Below are positions 54,175 through 63,433 of a DNA stretch of 64,000 bases, in pieces. Under the pieces are notes generated by a model. It was not told where the DNA came from. It searched no databases and saw only the letters and a list, made by a program, of their open reading frames with translations. The translations under genes were made by a program, and so were the position numbers. The first letter of the stretch is position 1, and each line of letters begins with the position of its first letter. This DNA comes from JANYHF01 sp963732765. Its GTDB lineage: Bacteria; Pseudomonadota; Alphaproteobacteria; Rhizobiales; Hyphomicrobiaceae. Where the stretch lies: positions 496,001 to 560,000 of the forward strand of contig CAVTAS010000008.1 in assembly GCA_963732765.1 (NCBI GenBank). Reading direction: 5' to 3'.

Positions 54175-55533
54175 ATGGCCACATCGGACGAAAGCTGCCG
54201 TATGCCCTCATCTCCCAAATCCAACCGCAAAGCGCCCGCGACGGACGCCACCGTGCTTATCAACGCCCGACTGATCGATCCCGAGAGCGGCCGCGACGAG
54301 CCGGGAGGATTGCTGATCGAGGACGGGTTGATCGCCGATCTCGGCCCGCAACTGCGCCGCAATGCGCCGGCTGGGGCGACCGTCATCGACGCCAAGGGGC
54401 ATCTCGTCATCCCGGGCCTGATCGACATGCAGGTGTTCACCGGCGAACCTGGTCTCGAACATCGCGAAACGCTGGCGTCTGCCAGCCGGGCGGCGGCCGC
54501 GGGCGGCGTCACCAGCTTCGTCTGTATGCCAAACACCGATCCCGTGATCGACGACATGGCGCTGGTCGACTTTGTGCAGCGCCGCGCGCGCGATACCGCA
54601 ATTGTCAATGTGCACACTTTTGCTGCGCTAACCAAGGGACTGGAAGGCAACCAGTTGGCCGAGATCGGACTGCTGAAAAGCGCCGGCGCCATCGGCTTTT
54701 CCAACGGCCGGCGCAGTGTGGCCGATGCCGGTGTGATGCGGCGTGCGCTGACCTATACCAAGGACTTCGGCGCCCTGGTGCTGTCAGCCACGGAAGATGA
54801 GCCGCTGGCCGGCGCTGGCGTCATGAACGAGGGCGAGGTGGCCGCGCGGCTTGGGCTGCCCGGATCGCCGGGAATCGCTGAAGTGATCGCCCTGGAGCGG
54901 GATCTGCGGCTGGTCGAGTTGACGGGCGCGCGCTATCACGCGGCGCAGCTCTCGACCGGGCAAGCGGTGGACGTCATCCGCGCTGCCAAGGCCAAGCTGC
55001 TGGTTGTGACAGCGGGCGTCACCATCAATCACCTCGCCTTGAACGAGAACGACATCGGGTCGTACCGCACCTATTTCAAACTGCGCCCACCTTTGCGAAG
55101 CGAGGACGACCGCCGCGCTATGGTCGCGGGCATCGCCGATGGCAGCCTGGACGTGATCGTGTCGAGCCATGATCCGCAAGGGACGGACGGCAAGCGCCGG
55201 CCGTTTGCCGAGGCGGCCTACGGGGCGATTGGCCTCGAAACATTGCTGCCGACGGCGCTCAGGCTGCATCTCAACGGCGAGATCGGGCTGCTACCGCTGC
55301 TGGCGGCCATGACGATCAATCCCGCGCGCATCCTGGGGCTGGCCGGCGGGCGGCTGGCCAAGGGCGCACCGGCCGACGTGGTGGTGCTGGATCTGGAGGC
55401 GCCGTTCATCGTGGATAAGGCGCGCATGCACTCGCGCTCGCGCAACACGCCGTTCGACGAGGCGCGGCTGCAGGGCATCGTGCGTTATACGATTGTTGGT
55501 GGTAAGGTGGTTTATCCGTTTGCGGAGGGGTAG
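54175..55533 (+). CDS. Dihydroorotase-like protein lacking the metal-site HxH (PyrC'/PyrX type)
   Basis: 452 residues from ATG 54175; ATG 54202 and the longer frame from 54121 are alternatives. The fold is dihydroorotase, but the metal motif after PGLIDM reads QVFTGEPG where active enzymes have HxH. SSHDPQG replaces the usual catalytic DHxP. It resembles the inactive subunits that hold PyrB in a dodecamer. SINHL-like VTINHLALNENDIGSYRT is retained. The true dihydroorotase must be elsewhere. It follows maoC by 17 bases. Confidence 0.85.
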   Translation: MATSDESCRMPSSPKSNRKAPATDATVLINARLIDPESGRDEPGGLLIEDGLIADLGPQLRRNAPAGATVIDAKGHLVIPGLIDMQVFTGEPGLEHRETLASASRAAAAGGVTSFVCMPNTDPVIDDMALVDFVQRRARDTAIVNVHTFAALTKGLEGNQLAEIGLLKSAGAIGFSNGRRSVADAGVMRRALTYTKDFGALVLSATEDEPLAGAGVMNEGEVAARLGLPGSPGIAEVIALERDLRLVELTGARYHAAQLSTGQAVDVIRAAKAKLLVVTAGVTINHLALNENDIGSYRTYFKLRPPLRSEDDRRAMVAGIADGSLDVIVSSHDPQGTDGKRRPFAEAAYGAIGLETLLPTALRLHLNGEIGLLPLLAAMTINPARILGLAGGRLAKGAPADVVVLDLEAPFIVDKARMHSRSRNTPFDEARLQGIVRYTIVGGKVVYPFAEG

Positions 55534-55539
55534 ACTGTC

Positions 55540-55775
55540 TTCTCCTCTCCCCTCGCACTGCGAGGGGAGAGGAGGTCGCCCGGAGCGCGCCAGCGCGACG
55601 GAATCAGCGACAGGTGAGGGGCGGCCGCTTGCTCTGTACCGGTCGCAAGAGGGATGGAGCTTGTCGCTGCCCCTCACCGACCGCGTGGCTCTTGCCGCCG
55701 AAGAGGGCGGCAGCGAGACGCGGTCTCCGCTCCCCCAGCGCGAAAGGCGTTGGGGGAGAGGAGAAAGCAGTCCGA
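55540..55775. repeat. Dispersed composite palindrome, copy 2
   Basis: Same layout as 41793-42006: a hairpin (CTCTCCCCTCGCA / TGCGAGGGGAGAG), GCCCGGAGCGCG, AGCGCGACGGAATCAGCG, a central inverted stretch (GGTGAGGGGC / GCCCCTCACC), CGACCGCGTGGCTCTTGC, GAGACGCGGTCTCC and a terminal hairpin (CCCCCAGCGC / GGCGTTGGGGG). It ends 22 bases before the plsY start. Variable parts differ from copy 1 while the core blocks are nearly identical. Confidence 0.85.
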
Positions 55776-55797
55776 CTACCCAACAACAGGTGCGCCT

Positions 55798-56397
55798 TTG
55801 CAAATCGCCATCCTTCTCCTCCTTGGCTACCTCCTCGGCTCCATCCCCTTCGGGCTGATCCTGACGCGGGTTGCGGGCCTGGGCGATATCCGCGAGATCG
55901 GCTCGGGCAACATCGGGGCGACCAATGTGCTGCGCACCGGCAACAAGGGGTTGGCCGCTCTGACGTTGCTGCTTGACGGTTTGAAGGGCACCGCCGCCGT
56001 TGTGCTGGCACGGTACGTCGCGCCGGCTGCGGGCGATATTGGTGTGCTGATTGGCGTCATCGGCGGCGTGGCGGCCTTCCTTGGGCACATCTTTCCGGTC
56101 TGGCTCGGCTTCAACGGCGGCAAGGGGGTCGCGACCTACATTGGCGTGTTGCTTGGCGTCTATTGGCCTGCGGGCGTGCTGTTCATAGCCTTCTGGCTGG
56201 TCACAGCGTACCTCACGCGCTTTTCGTCGTTGTCGGCCTTGCTGGCGAGCGTGCTTGCACCGGTGGCCATGTTGCTCGCCCATGTCCCTGGCGCAATCAT
56301 CATGCTGCTGATGAGCGCGCTGCTGATTTACAAGCATCGCGCCAACATTGAGCGCCTGATGGCCGGCACAGAGCCGAAAATCGGCCAGAAGAAGTGA
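55798..56397 (+). CDS. plsY: Acyl-phosphate:glycerol-3-phosphate acyltransferase PlsY
   Basis: 199 residues from TTG 55798 (read as Met, MQIAILLLLGYLLGSIPFG), chosen because it gives the family N-terminus; the longer frame to 55654 reads through the repeat. A five-helix inner-membrane enzyme that starts phospholipid synthesis. Conserved loops: GSIPFGLI, IGSGNIGATNVLR, HIFPVWLGFNGGKGVAT. The stop overlaps the dprA start (GTGA). Confidence 0.95.
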   Translation: MQIAILLLLGYLLGSIPFGLILTRVAGLGDIREIGSGNIGATNVLRTGNKGLAALTLLLDGLKGTAAVVLARYVAPAAGDIGVLIGVIGGVAAFLGHIFPVWLGFNGGKGVATYIGVLLGVYWPAGVLFIAFWLVTAYLTRFSSLSALLASVLAPVAMLLAHVPGAIIMLLMSALLIYKHRANIERLMAGTEPKIGQKK

Positions 56398-57539
56398 CGC
56401 AACGCACGATTCCGGTGCCACGTCCGCGGCGGCAACTGACCGGCGCGCAACGCCTTGCCTGGCTGTGTCTGATCCGCAGCGAGAATGTCGGGCCCGTGAC
56501 GTTCCGCGACATGCTCAACCACTATGGCGGGGCCGAGCAGGCGCTGGAGGCGCTGCCGGAGTTGTCGCGGCGTGGCGGGCGGGCCCAGCCGCTGAACATC
56601 TGCTCCGTGGAGACGGCCGAGCGCGAACTTGAGCGCGCCGGAGCCGCCAAGGCCCAACTGATCGCGCTCGACGAAATCGGCTATCCGCCGCTGTTGGCCG
56701 TGATCGAGGCGCCGCCGCCCCTCCTTTATATCCGCGGCCGTCCGGAACTGGTCGACAGGCCGATCGTCGCCATGGTGGGCGCGCGTGACGCCTCGGCGGC
56801 GGGCCGAAAGATCACATACCGGATCGCAGCCGATCTTGGCGCAGCTGGCGTTGTCATTGCGTCTGGTTTGGCGCGTGGCATCGATACTGCGGCTCACGAG
56901 GCAGCGCTCGGCACCGGAACCGTCGCCGTGATCGCCGGCGGGATTGATGTCGTCTATCCGCCGCAGAACGCCGCTTTGCACGAGCAGATCGCCAGCGAAG
57001 GCGTGCTGATCGCCGAGAACGCCCCTGGCCTCTCGCCCCGCGGCCGCGACTTCCCGCGCCGCAACCGGCTGATTTCCGGCATGTCGCTGGCCGTGCTGGT
57101 GGTGGAAGCCGCCATTCGCTCCGGCTCGCGCATTACGGCCGATTTCGCCCGCGAGCAGGGCCGCATGATCTTTTCCGTACCTGGCAACCCGCTCGATCCG
57201 CGTGCCGGCGGCACCAACCAGCTGATCAAGGATGGCGCAAGATTGGTGACCGAGGCCGGCGATGTGGCAGCCGGCCTCGGTCCTCTGCTTGCCGGCTATC
57301 GCCCCCCGCCGGCAAGCGCCGATTCGGCACTTTCGGAGAGGCCATTGCCGGCAATTGCGGTGCGCGCAACCGATCGCGACAAAATCGTCGAAGCACTGGG
57401 GCCTGCCCCCATCAGCCTCGATGATCTTATCCGCATGACGGGAGTGGAGGCCCGCCAGGTGCGCGTGGTGCTCATGGAGCTTGAACTCGCCGGCCGCGTG
57501 CAACGGCTTGGCCAGCAGCGTGTGGTGCTGACGGCTTAG
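56394..57539 (+). CDS. dprA: DNA-processing protein DprA/Smf
   Basis: 381 residues from GTG 56394. Rossmann-like DNA-binding core: PIVAMVGARDASAAGRK, VVIASGLARGIDTAAHEAAL, GGIDVVYPPQN, ARGIDT motif and SGSRITADFA. The C-terminal 60 residues form a small winged-helix-like domain. DprA loads RecA on incoming single-stranded DNA in transformation; in many bacteria its role without competence is unclear. Part of the plsY-dprA-topA-rnr run. Confidence 0.95.
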   Translation: MTQRTIPVPRPRRQLTGAQRLAWLCLIRSENVGPVTFRDMLNHYGGAEQALEALPELSRRGGRAQPLNICSVETAERELERAGAAKAQLIALDEIGYPPLLAVIEAPPPLLYIRGRPELVDRPIVAMVGARDASAAGRKITYRIAADLGAAGVVIASGLARGIDTAAHEAALGTGTVAVIAGGIDVVYPPQNAALHEQIASEGVLIAENAPGLSPRGRDFPRRNRLISGMSLAVLVVEAAIRSGSRITADFAREQGRMIFSVPGNPLDPRAGGTNQLIKDGARLVTEAGDVAAGLGPLLAGYRPPPASADSALSERPLPAIAVRATDRDKIVEALGPAPISLDDLIRMTGVEARQVRVVLMELELAGRVQRLGQQRVVLTA

Positions 57540-57808
57540 CCCGCCAGCGGTGGCCGTTCGAGGGCGTTTACACCGATGGCCCGTTGCGCGTTCCGCCGTG
57601 CCTCACGCTGCGCCAGCTCCAGCAGCATGCCAAGCGGACCCTGACCGCTGGCGGATGACAGATCGCGCAATTCTTGCAGCATATCGGCAACATAGTCAGC
57701 CACCTCGGCCTCGGTCGCCCCGTTTATGGGCGAACTCAAGGGCTCGGATGGAGGATAACTGGTTGGGGAGTTGGAGGAAGGGTCGGCAAAGTCCGTCTTG
57801 TTGATCAT
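57536..57808 (-). CDS. Small hypothetical protein
   Basis: 90 residues from ATG 57808. The first half is Ser/Pro-rich and probably unfolded (FADPSSNSPTSYPPSEPL). The second half is helical (EAEVADYVADMLQELRDL, LGMLLELAQREARRNAQ). Its stop overlaps the convergent dprA stop by four bases. No family recognised; helical C-terminus and position are conserved-looking, but expression is unproved. Confidence 0.55.
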   Translation of the reverse strand: MINKTDFADPSSNSPTSYPPSEPLSSPINGATEAEVADYVADMLQELRDLSSASGQGPLGMLLELAQREARRNAQRAIGVNALERPPLAG

Positions 57809-58089
57809 GAGAGCCCCGCAAGTCGTCAACACAACCTTTGATTGCATCAATAAGACACGCAATCTTGGGTCTGCGCAATACGCAACACCTCGGCTTTTGC
57901 GGTTGTTCTCCTAGGACCTTACCTAGGGCAGGGAATAAGTGTTTTCCGGGAGCAGACAGGGCATCGAACCGGACTGGTTTGCAGCCGCGGTTTGACTTCG
58001 GCCTCGCTCTTCTCCATTTTCCGGCACCGCTGCATGGCGCGCCGTTCGGGCGCGACGCAAGCCTTTCCGACGTAAACCCCCGAGGTGTG

Positions 58090-60792
58090 ATGCGAGTCGT
58101 CGTCGTGGAATCGGCCGCCAAGGCCAAGACGATCAATAAGTATTTGGGCTCCGGTTATACGGTGCTGGCCAGCTACGGCCATGTCCGCGACCTGCCCGCC
58201 AAGGATGGCTCGGTGGAGACCGAGAACGATTTTCATATGCACTGGGATGTCGATGGCAAGGCCGTGAAGGTCATGGGCGACATCACCCGGGCCGTGAAGG
58301 GCGCCGAAAAGCTCATCCTGGCCACCGACCCCGATCGCGAAGGCGAGGCCATCTCCTGGCACATCCGGCAGGTGCTCGACGACAAGAAGGCGCTGAAGGG
58401 CGTCAAGGTCGAGCGGGTGGCCTTTAACGCCATCACCAAGACAGCAATCCTGGAGGCGATGGCGCATCCGCGCGAGATCGATCAGCCGCTGGTGTCGGCC
58501 TATCTGGCCCGCCGGGCGCTGGACTATCTGGTCGGGTTCAACCTGTCGCCGGTGCTGTGGCGCAAACTGCCAGGCGCCAAATCGGCCGGCCGCGTGCAGT
58601 CGGTGGCGCTGCGCCTGATCTGCGACCGCGAGGAAGAAATTGAGGCCTTCCGCACTGACGAGTACTGGACCATCGAAGCGGTGCTGGCGACCGCCAAGAA
58701 AGAAGAATTCACAGCGCGATTGACGGCGGTATCGGGAACGACGCTGAAAAAGCTCGATCTGAAGAATGAGACCACGGCCGTCGCCATCAAGGCGGCAATC
58801 GAGGGCGGCGACTTCAAGGTCGTCTCGGTTGAGAAGAAGGCGACCAAGCGCAATCCGTACCCGCCCTTCACGACCTCGACGCTGCAGATGGATGCGAGCC
58901 GCAAGCTCGGCTTCTCGGCCAAGCAGACCATGGGCGTGGCGCAGAAACTGTACGAAGGCGTCGACATCGGCGGCGAGACCACTGGCCTCATCACCTACAT
59001 GCGAACCGACGGCGTGCAGATCGTGCCCGAGGCCGTCTCGGCGATCCGCGACGTGATCTCGGCCGAGTTCGGCAAGAACTATACGCCGTTCGCGCGCGAG
59101 TGGAAAACCAAGGCCAAGAACGCGCAGGAAGCCCACGAGGCCATCCGCCCGACCGACCCCAAGCGTACGCCGGACAAGGTGCGTAAGTATCTTGAGAAGG
59201 ATGCGGCCGCGCTCTACGACCTGATCTGGAAGCGCACCATCGCCAGCCAGATGGCGCCGGCCGACATGGACAAGACCACGGTCGAGATCGCGGTCAAGGG
59301 GCGTGACAGCAAGGACTACGGCCTGCGCGCCAACGGCTCTGTCGTGACTTTCGACGGCTTCTTGCGCGTCTATGAAGAAGGCCACGACGCCCGCGTCCGC
59401 ATCATCGACAAGGGCAAGGACGACAAGGCCGAAGCCGACGCCGACGAGAGTCGCCGTCTGCCGCCGCTGGCCCAGGGCGATCATCTTAAAGACAAGCTGA
59501 TCGAGGCCGAACAGCACTTCACTCAGCCGCCGCCGCGCTATTCCGAGGCGACGCTGGTCAAGCGTATGGAAGAGCTGGGCATTGGCCGCCCCTCCACCTA
59601 TGCCTCGACCATGGCCGTGCTGGTCGAGCGCGACTACGTCAAGAACGAGAAGAAACAGCTGGTTCCCGAGGACAAGGGGCGGCTGGTGACGGCGTTCCTA
59701 AAGAGCTTCTTCAAGCGTTATGTCGAATACGATTTCACCGCCGACCTGGAAGAAAAGCTCGACCTGATTTCCGACGACAAACTCGATTGGAAGGAGCTGC
59801 TGCGCGAGTTCTGGAAGCAGTTCACCGCGACCATCGCCGAGTCCAAGGAGCTGCGCGTAACCGAGGTGCTCGATGCCCTCAACGAGATGCTCGCACCGCA
59901 CGTTTTCCCGCCGCGCGAGGACGGGTCCGATCCGCGCTCCTGCAAGGCCTGCAACGACGGCAAGCTCAGCCTGAAGGTCGGCAAGTTCGGCGCTTTCATC
60001 GGCTGCTCGAATTATCCCAACTGCAATTTTACACGACAGTTCTCCGAGACGGCCAAGGATGGCTCGGAAGCTGTCTCCGAGACCAAGATTCTCGGCGATG
60101 ATCCTGATACCGGGCTTCCCGTCAGCCTACGGAGCGGCAGGTTCGGCCCCTACGTGCAGCTGGGCGAGGCAGTCGAGAAGGGGGACAAGCCGAAACGCTC
60201 GTCGATCCCGAAGGGCTATGCGGCAACCGATGTCGATCTGGAGCTGGCGCTGAAGCTGCTCAATCTGCCGCGCGAAGTCGGTCTGCATCCGGAGAGCGGC
60301 AAGCCGATTGTCGCCGGGCTCGGTCGCTTCGGGCCGTTCCTGCTGCATGACGGCAAGTATGCCAACCTCGAAAGCGCTGAGGATGTGTTCGAAGTCGGCT
60401 TGAACCGCGCCGTAGCCCTACTCGCAGAGCCGCGCAAAGGCCGCGCCCAATCCAAGACCGAAGTCTTGAAGGCTTTGGGCGAACATCCCGGCGGCGGCGG
60501 CAAGGTCGAAGTGCTCAGCGGCAAATACGGGGCCTACGTCAAATGGGGCAAGGTCAATGCAACCGTTCCCAAGACCATCGAAATCGCCGATATGACGATG
60601 GAACAGGCCATGGAACTGATCGCCGCCCGCGAAGCCAAGGGACCGAGCAAAGGCAAGGGCGGCTTCAAGAAGGGCGCGGCTAAGAAGGCCGATGGCGACG
60701 AGGCCGCACCGAAGAAGGCAGCTGCCAAGAGACCCGCGGCGACAAAAAAGCCGGCTGCCAAGAAGGCCAAGGCCACCGAGGATGCAAGTTAA
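58090..60792 (+). CDS. topA: DNA topoisomerase I
   Basis: 900 residues from ATG 58090 (MRVVVVESAAKAKTIN), with CGAGG upstream; the open frame from 57838 is not used. Type IA topoisomerase relaxing negative supercoils. Toprim domain at the start (ESAAKAKT, ATDPDREGEAISWH), active tyrosine Y303 in LITYMRTDGVQI, GRPSTYASTM, then a four-cysteine zinc unit (CKACNDGKL...CSNYPNC). Repeated C-terminal modules (FGPYVQLG, FGPFLLHDG, YGAYVKWG) end in a Lys/Ala-rich tail. Confidence 0.97.
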   Translation: MRVVVVESAAKAKTINKYLGSGYTVLASYGHVRDLPAKDGSVETENDFHMHWDVDGKAVKVMGDITRAVKGAEKLILATDPDREGEAISWHIRQVLDDKKALKGVKVERVAFNAITKTAILEAMAHPREIDQPLVSAYLARRALDYLVGFNLSPVLWRKLPGAKSAGRVQSVALRLICDREEEIEAFRTDEYWTIEAVLATAKKEEFTARLTAVSGTTLKKLDLKNETTAVAIKAAIEGGDFKVVSVEKKATKRNPYPPFTTSTLQMDASRKLGFSAKQTMGVAQKLYEGVDIGGETTGLITYMRTDGVQIVPEAVSAIRDVISAEFGKNYTPFAREWKTKAKNAQEAHEAIRPTDPKRTPDKVRKYLEKDAAALYDLIWKRTIASQMAPADMDKTTVEIAVKGRDSKDYGLRANGSVVTFDGFLRVYEEGHDARVRIIDKGKDDKAEADADESRRLPPLAQGDHLKDKLIEAEQHFTQPPPRYSEATLVKRMEELGIGRPSTYASTMAVLVERDYVKNEKKQLVPEDKGRLVTAFLKSFFKRYVEYDFTADLEEKLDLISDDKLDWKELLREFWKQFTATIAESKELRVTEVLDALNEMLAPHVFPPREDGSDPRSCKACNDGKLSLKVGKFGAFIGCSNYPNCNFTRQFSETAKDGSEAVSETKILGDDPDTGLPVSLRSGRFGPYVQLGEAVEKGDKPKRSSIPKGYAATDVDLELALKLLNLPREVGLHPESGKPIVAGLGRFGPFLLHDGKYANLESAEDVFEVGLNRAVALLAEPRKGRAQSKTEVLKALGEHPGGGGKVEVLSGKYGAYVKWGKVNATVPKTIEIADMTMEQAMELIAAREAKGPSKGKGGFKKGAAKKADGDEAAPKKAAAKRPAATKKPAAKKAKATEDAS

Positions 60793-60833
60793 GACTCCAC
60801 TGTTCGCGATACATTGCAATGGCTCACGGCTCC

Positions 60834-60965
60834 AGCCCTTCTCCCGTGGAGAGAAGGTGGCCAATGGCCGGATGAAGGGGTTGAGTTGTGAACGGACCAA
60901 GCGACTTGCTCAGTGCCCTGCTCGACCCCTCACCTTGTCCCTCTCCCCAATGGGTGAAGGGACGC
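60834..60965. repeat. Composite palindrome downstream of topA
   Basis: It begins GCCCTTCTCCCGTGGAGAGA and includes GATGAAGGGGTTGAG facing CTCGACCCCTCACC, then CCCTCTCCCCAATGGGTGAAG. The layout (hairpin ends, a G/C-rich central inverted pair) recalls the 41793 and 55540 elements, but the core blocks are different. Confidence 0.65.
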
Positions 60966-61021
60966 TGGAGCTGCGGGAGCGCGCCAGTTGCGACTGATTT
61001 GATTAGGGTGCGCACACCTCT

Positions 61022-61132
61022 TTCGTCATCCCGGCGCAGGCCGGGACCTGTCCAAGCGCGAAGTCATGCCGTGTCGCCGATGTACGCCCCATTTTGCGAT
61101 GGGCGGGTCCCGGCCTGCGCCGGGATGACGAA
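61022..61132. repeat. Perfect 27-base palindrome arms upstream of rnr
   Basis: Arms at 61022-61048 and 61106-61132 are perfect inverted copies; the left arm begins TTCGTCATCCCGGCGCAGGC. The spacer is 57 bases. The right arm ends 14 bases before the rnr start. The GTCATCCCGGCGCAGGCCGGG type is widespread in proteobacterial intergenic DNA. Confidence 0.9.
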
Positions 61133-61146
61133 CTGTGTTCCGTACT

Positions 61147-63423
61147 ATGGGCACTAAGCCCAAGAAAATCCGGGTCAAATCCGCGGCCCCGCCCCCCGGG
61201 CTCCCCACCCGCGAGGCCGTACTCGAGTTCATCAACACCTCCCCCGCCAAGGTCGGCCGGCGCGAAATCGCGCGCGCGTTCGATATCAAGGGCGACAAGC
61301 GCATCTGGCTCAAGCAGCTGCTCAAGGAGATGTCCGAGGCCGGGCAGCTGAATTCCACCCGCAAGAAAATCCGCGGCGTCGGCAAACTGCCGCCGACCGC
61401 CGTCATCGAGGCGCTGGGCGTGGACGCCGAGGGCGATCTCTATGGCGAGCCCATCGACTGGGACCGCGAGGACGAGGGAATCCCGCCGCGCGTTCTGATC
61501 CGGCTGGAACGCGCAGGCGCCAGCCTCGGCCCGGGCGACAAAGTGCTGGCGCGCATTGAAGCTCTGAAGGCTGACGGCGCGTACCCGTATGAAGCCTTCC
61601 CGATCAAAAAACTCGATCGCGAGCGCCGTCGCCTGCTCGGCATCTTCCGCGCCGATTCGCGCGGGGCGGGCGGCGTCATCCAGCCGATCGACAGAAAGCA
61701 GCTGAAGGACTGGCGCATTGAGGAGCACGACCAGGGCGGGGCTGAGAACGGCGAGTTGGTGCGCTTCGACATTGCCCGCACCGGGCGTGGCAATCTCACC
61801 CGTGCCCGCATCGTCGAGCGCATCGGCAATCCGTCCGACCAGAGACAGATCAGCCTCATCGCGATCCACGCTCACGGCATCCCCGATACCTTCCCGGACC
61901 GTGTGCTGCGCGAGCTGGACGATCTGCCCAAGCTCACCAAATCTGGACGCGAGGATCTGACGGGCATCCCGCTTATCACCATCGATCCAGTGGACGCGCG
62001 CGATCACGACGATGCCGTTTGGGCCGCACCCGACGACGACCCGAACAATCCCGGCGGCTGGGTCACCATCGTCGCCATCGCCGATGTGGCGTTCTACGTT
62101 CGCCCCGGAACCTACCTCAGCAGCGAGGCCGAGAAGCGCGGCAACTCCGTGTACTTTCCTGACCGCGTTGTGCCGATGCTGCCGGAGAAGATTTCCAACG
62201 ATCTGTGCTCGTTGAAAGAGGACGAACTGCGCGCCTGTCTTGCCGTGCGCATGATCTTCGACAAATACGGGCACAAGCGATCACATGCGTTCTCACGCGC
62301 ATTGATGCGCTCGGCGGCCAAGCTCAGCTACCAACAGGCGCAGGCAGCCATCGACGGCACGCACGAGGCCGGCCCGGCGGCTGAGCATGTCGAGACCATC
62401 CTGAAGCCGCTATGGGCAGCCTACGCCGCATTGGAGAAGGCCAGAAACGAGCGTTCGCCGCTGGATCTTGATCTGCCCGAGCGCAAAATCGTTGTTGGCA
62501 AAGACGGCAAGGTGGAAAGAATCCATGTGCCCGAGCGGTTGACGGCGCATCGGCTGATCGAAGAGTTCATGATCCAGGCCAATGTCGCGGCCGCCGAAAC
62601 GCTTGAGGCAAAAAGAACGCCGCTGGTCTACCGCGTGCATGACCAGCCATCGAAGGAGAAGCTGGCCTCGCTGAAGACGTTTCTTGAGACGCTCGACATG
62701 CAACTGCCCAAGACCGGGCAGTTGCAGCCAGGCGATTTCAACAAGCTGCTAGCCAAGGCCAAAGGGACGGTCACGTCCGACCTGGTCAACGAAGTCGTGC
62801 TGCGCTCGCAGGCCCAGGCCGAATACAACCCCGAGAACTACGGGCACTTCGGCCTGAACCTCAGGAAATACGCGCATTTCACGTCGCCGATCCGCCGCTA
62901 TGCGGACCTCATTGTGCATCGCGCCTTGATCCGCGCGCTTGGGATGGGCAAAGACGGTCTCACCGAAGCCGAGATCGAGCGCCTGAAGGATACCGCGCGC
63001 AGCATCTCCGATCTGGAACGCCGCGCCATGGCGGCCGAACGCGAGACCACGGATCGTCTGATAGCGGCGCATCTGGCCGACCATATCGGGGCGGTGTTCC
63101 ACGCGCGCATTTCCGGCGTCACACGCTCAGGCCTGTTCGTGCGCCTCACCGATACCGGGGCCGACGGGTTTATCGCCATTTCGACGCTTGGCCGCGAATT
63201 CTTCAATCACGATGAGGCACACAACGCGCTGATCGGGGCACAGAGCGGCGAGGCCTACCGGCTTGGCGACCGGGTCGAGGTGAAGCTGGTGGAAGCCATC
63301 CCGACTGCCGGCGCGCTGCGCTTCGAGATGGTCACGGCGGGCAAGGTCGGTGCGCTTGCGGGCAAGGGCGTGAAACTCGGCAAACGCGGCCATCAAGGTC
63401 GTCCTCAGCAGCGACGGCGCTGA
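61147..63423 (+). CDS. rnr: Ribonuclease R
   Basis: 758 residues from ATG 61147 (MGTKPKKIRVKS); a GTG at 61135 just upstream is in frame but close to the repeat. A processive 3'-5' exoribonuclease. An N-terminal winged helix (KVGRREIARAFDIKG), cold-shock domains, the RNB catalytic domain with ITIDPVDARDHDDAVWA (metal aspartates), and a C-terminal S1 domain (IGAVFHARISGVTRSGLFVRL) followed by a basic tail. The topA-rnr order is typical for the group. Confidence 0.96.
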   Translation: MGTKPKKIRVKSAAPPPGLPTREAVLEFINTSPAKVGRREIARAFDIKGDKRIWLKQLLKEMSEAGQLNSTRKKIRGVGKLPPTAVIEALGVDAEGDLYGEPIDWDREDEGIPPRVLIRLERAGASLGPGDKVLARIEALKADGAYPYEAFPIKKLDRERRRLLGIFRADSRGAGGVIQPIDRKQLKDWRIEEHDQGGAENGELVRFDIARTGRGNLTRARIVERIGNPSDQRQISLIAIHAHGIPDTFPDRVLRELDDLPKLTKSGREDLTGIPLITIDPVDARDHDDAVWAAPDDDPNNPGGWVTIVAIADVAFYVRPGTYLSSEAEKRGNSVYFPDRVVPMLPEKISNDLCSLKEDELRACLAVRMIFDKYGHKRSHAFSRALMRSAAKLSYQQAQAAIDGTHEAGPAAEHVETILKPLWAAYAALEKARNERSPLDLDLPERKIVVGKDGKVERIHVPERLTAHRLIEEFMIQANVAAAETLEAKRTPLVYRVHDQPSKEKLASLKTFLETLDMQLPKTGQLQPGDFNKLLAKAKGTVTSDLVNEVVLRSQAQAEYNPENYGHFGLNLRKYAHFTSPIRRYADLIVHRALIRALGMGKDGLTEAEIERLKDTARSISDLERRAMAAERETTDRLIAAHLADHIGAVFHARISGVTRSGLFVRLTDTGADGFIAISTLGREFFNHDEAHNALIGAQSGEAYRLGDRVEVKLVEAIPTAGALRFEMVTAGKVGALAGKGVKLGKRGHQGRPQQRRR

Positions 63424-63433
63424 CAGCAAAGCG

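Larger units (their letters stand above)
60793..61146. other. Intergenic region holding two palindromic repeats
   Basis: About 350 bases between topA and rnr with no gene. It carries the element at 60834-60965 and the one at 61022-61132, and little else. Any rnr promoter must lie within or between them. Confidence 0.6.

Noticed and set aside
61135..61146. GTG at 61135 as the rnr start
   Set aside because: It adds only four residues and lies directly behind the repeat arm, while ATG 61147 gives the expected basic N-terminus; neither has a strong ribosome site, so a small doubt remains.
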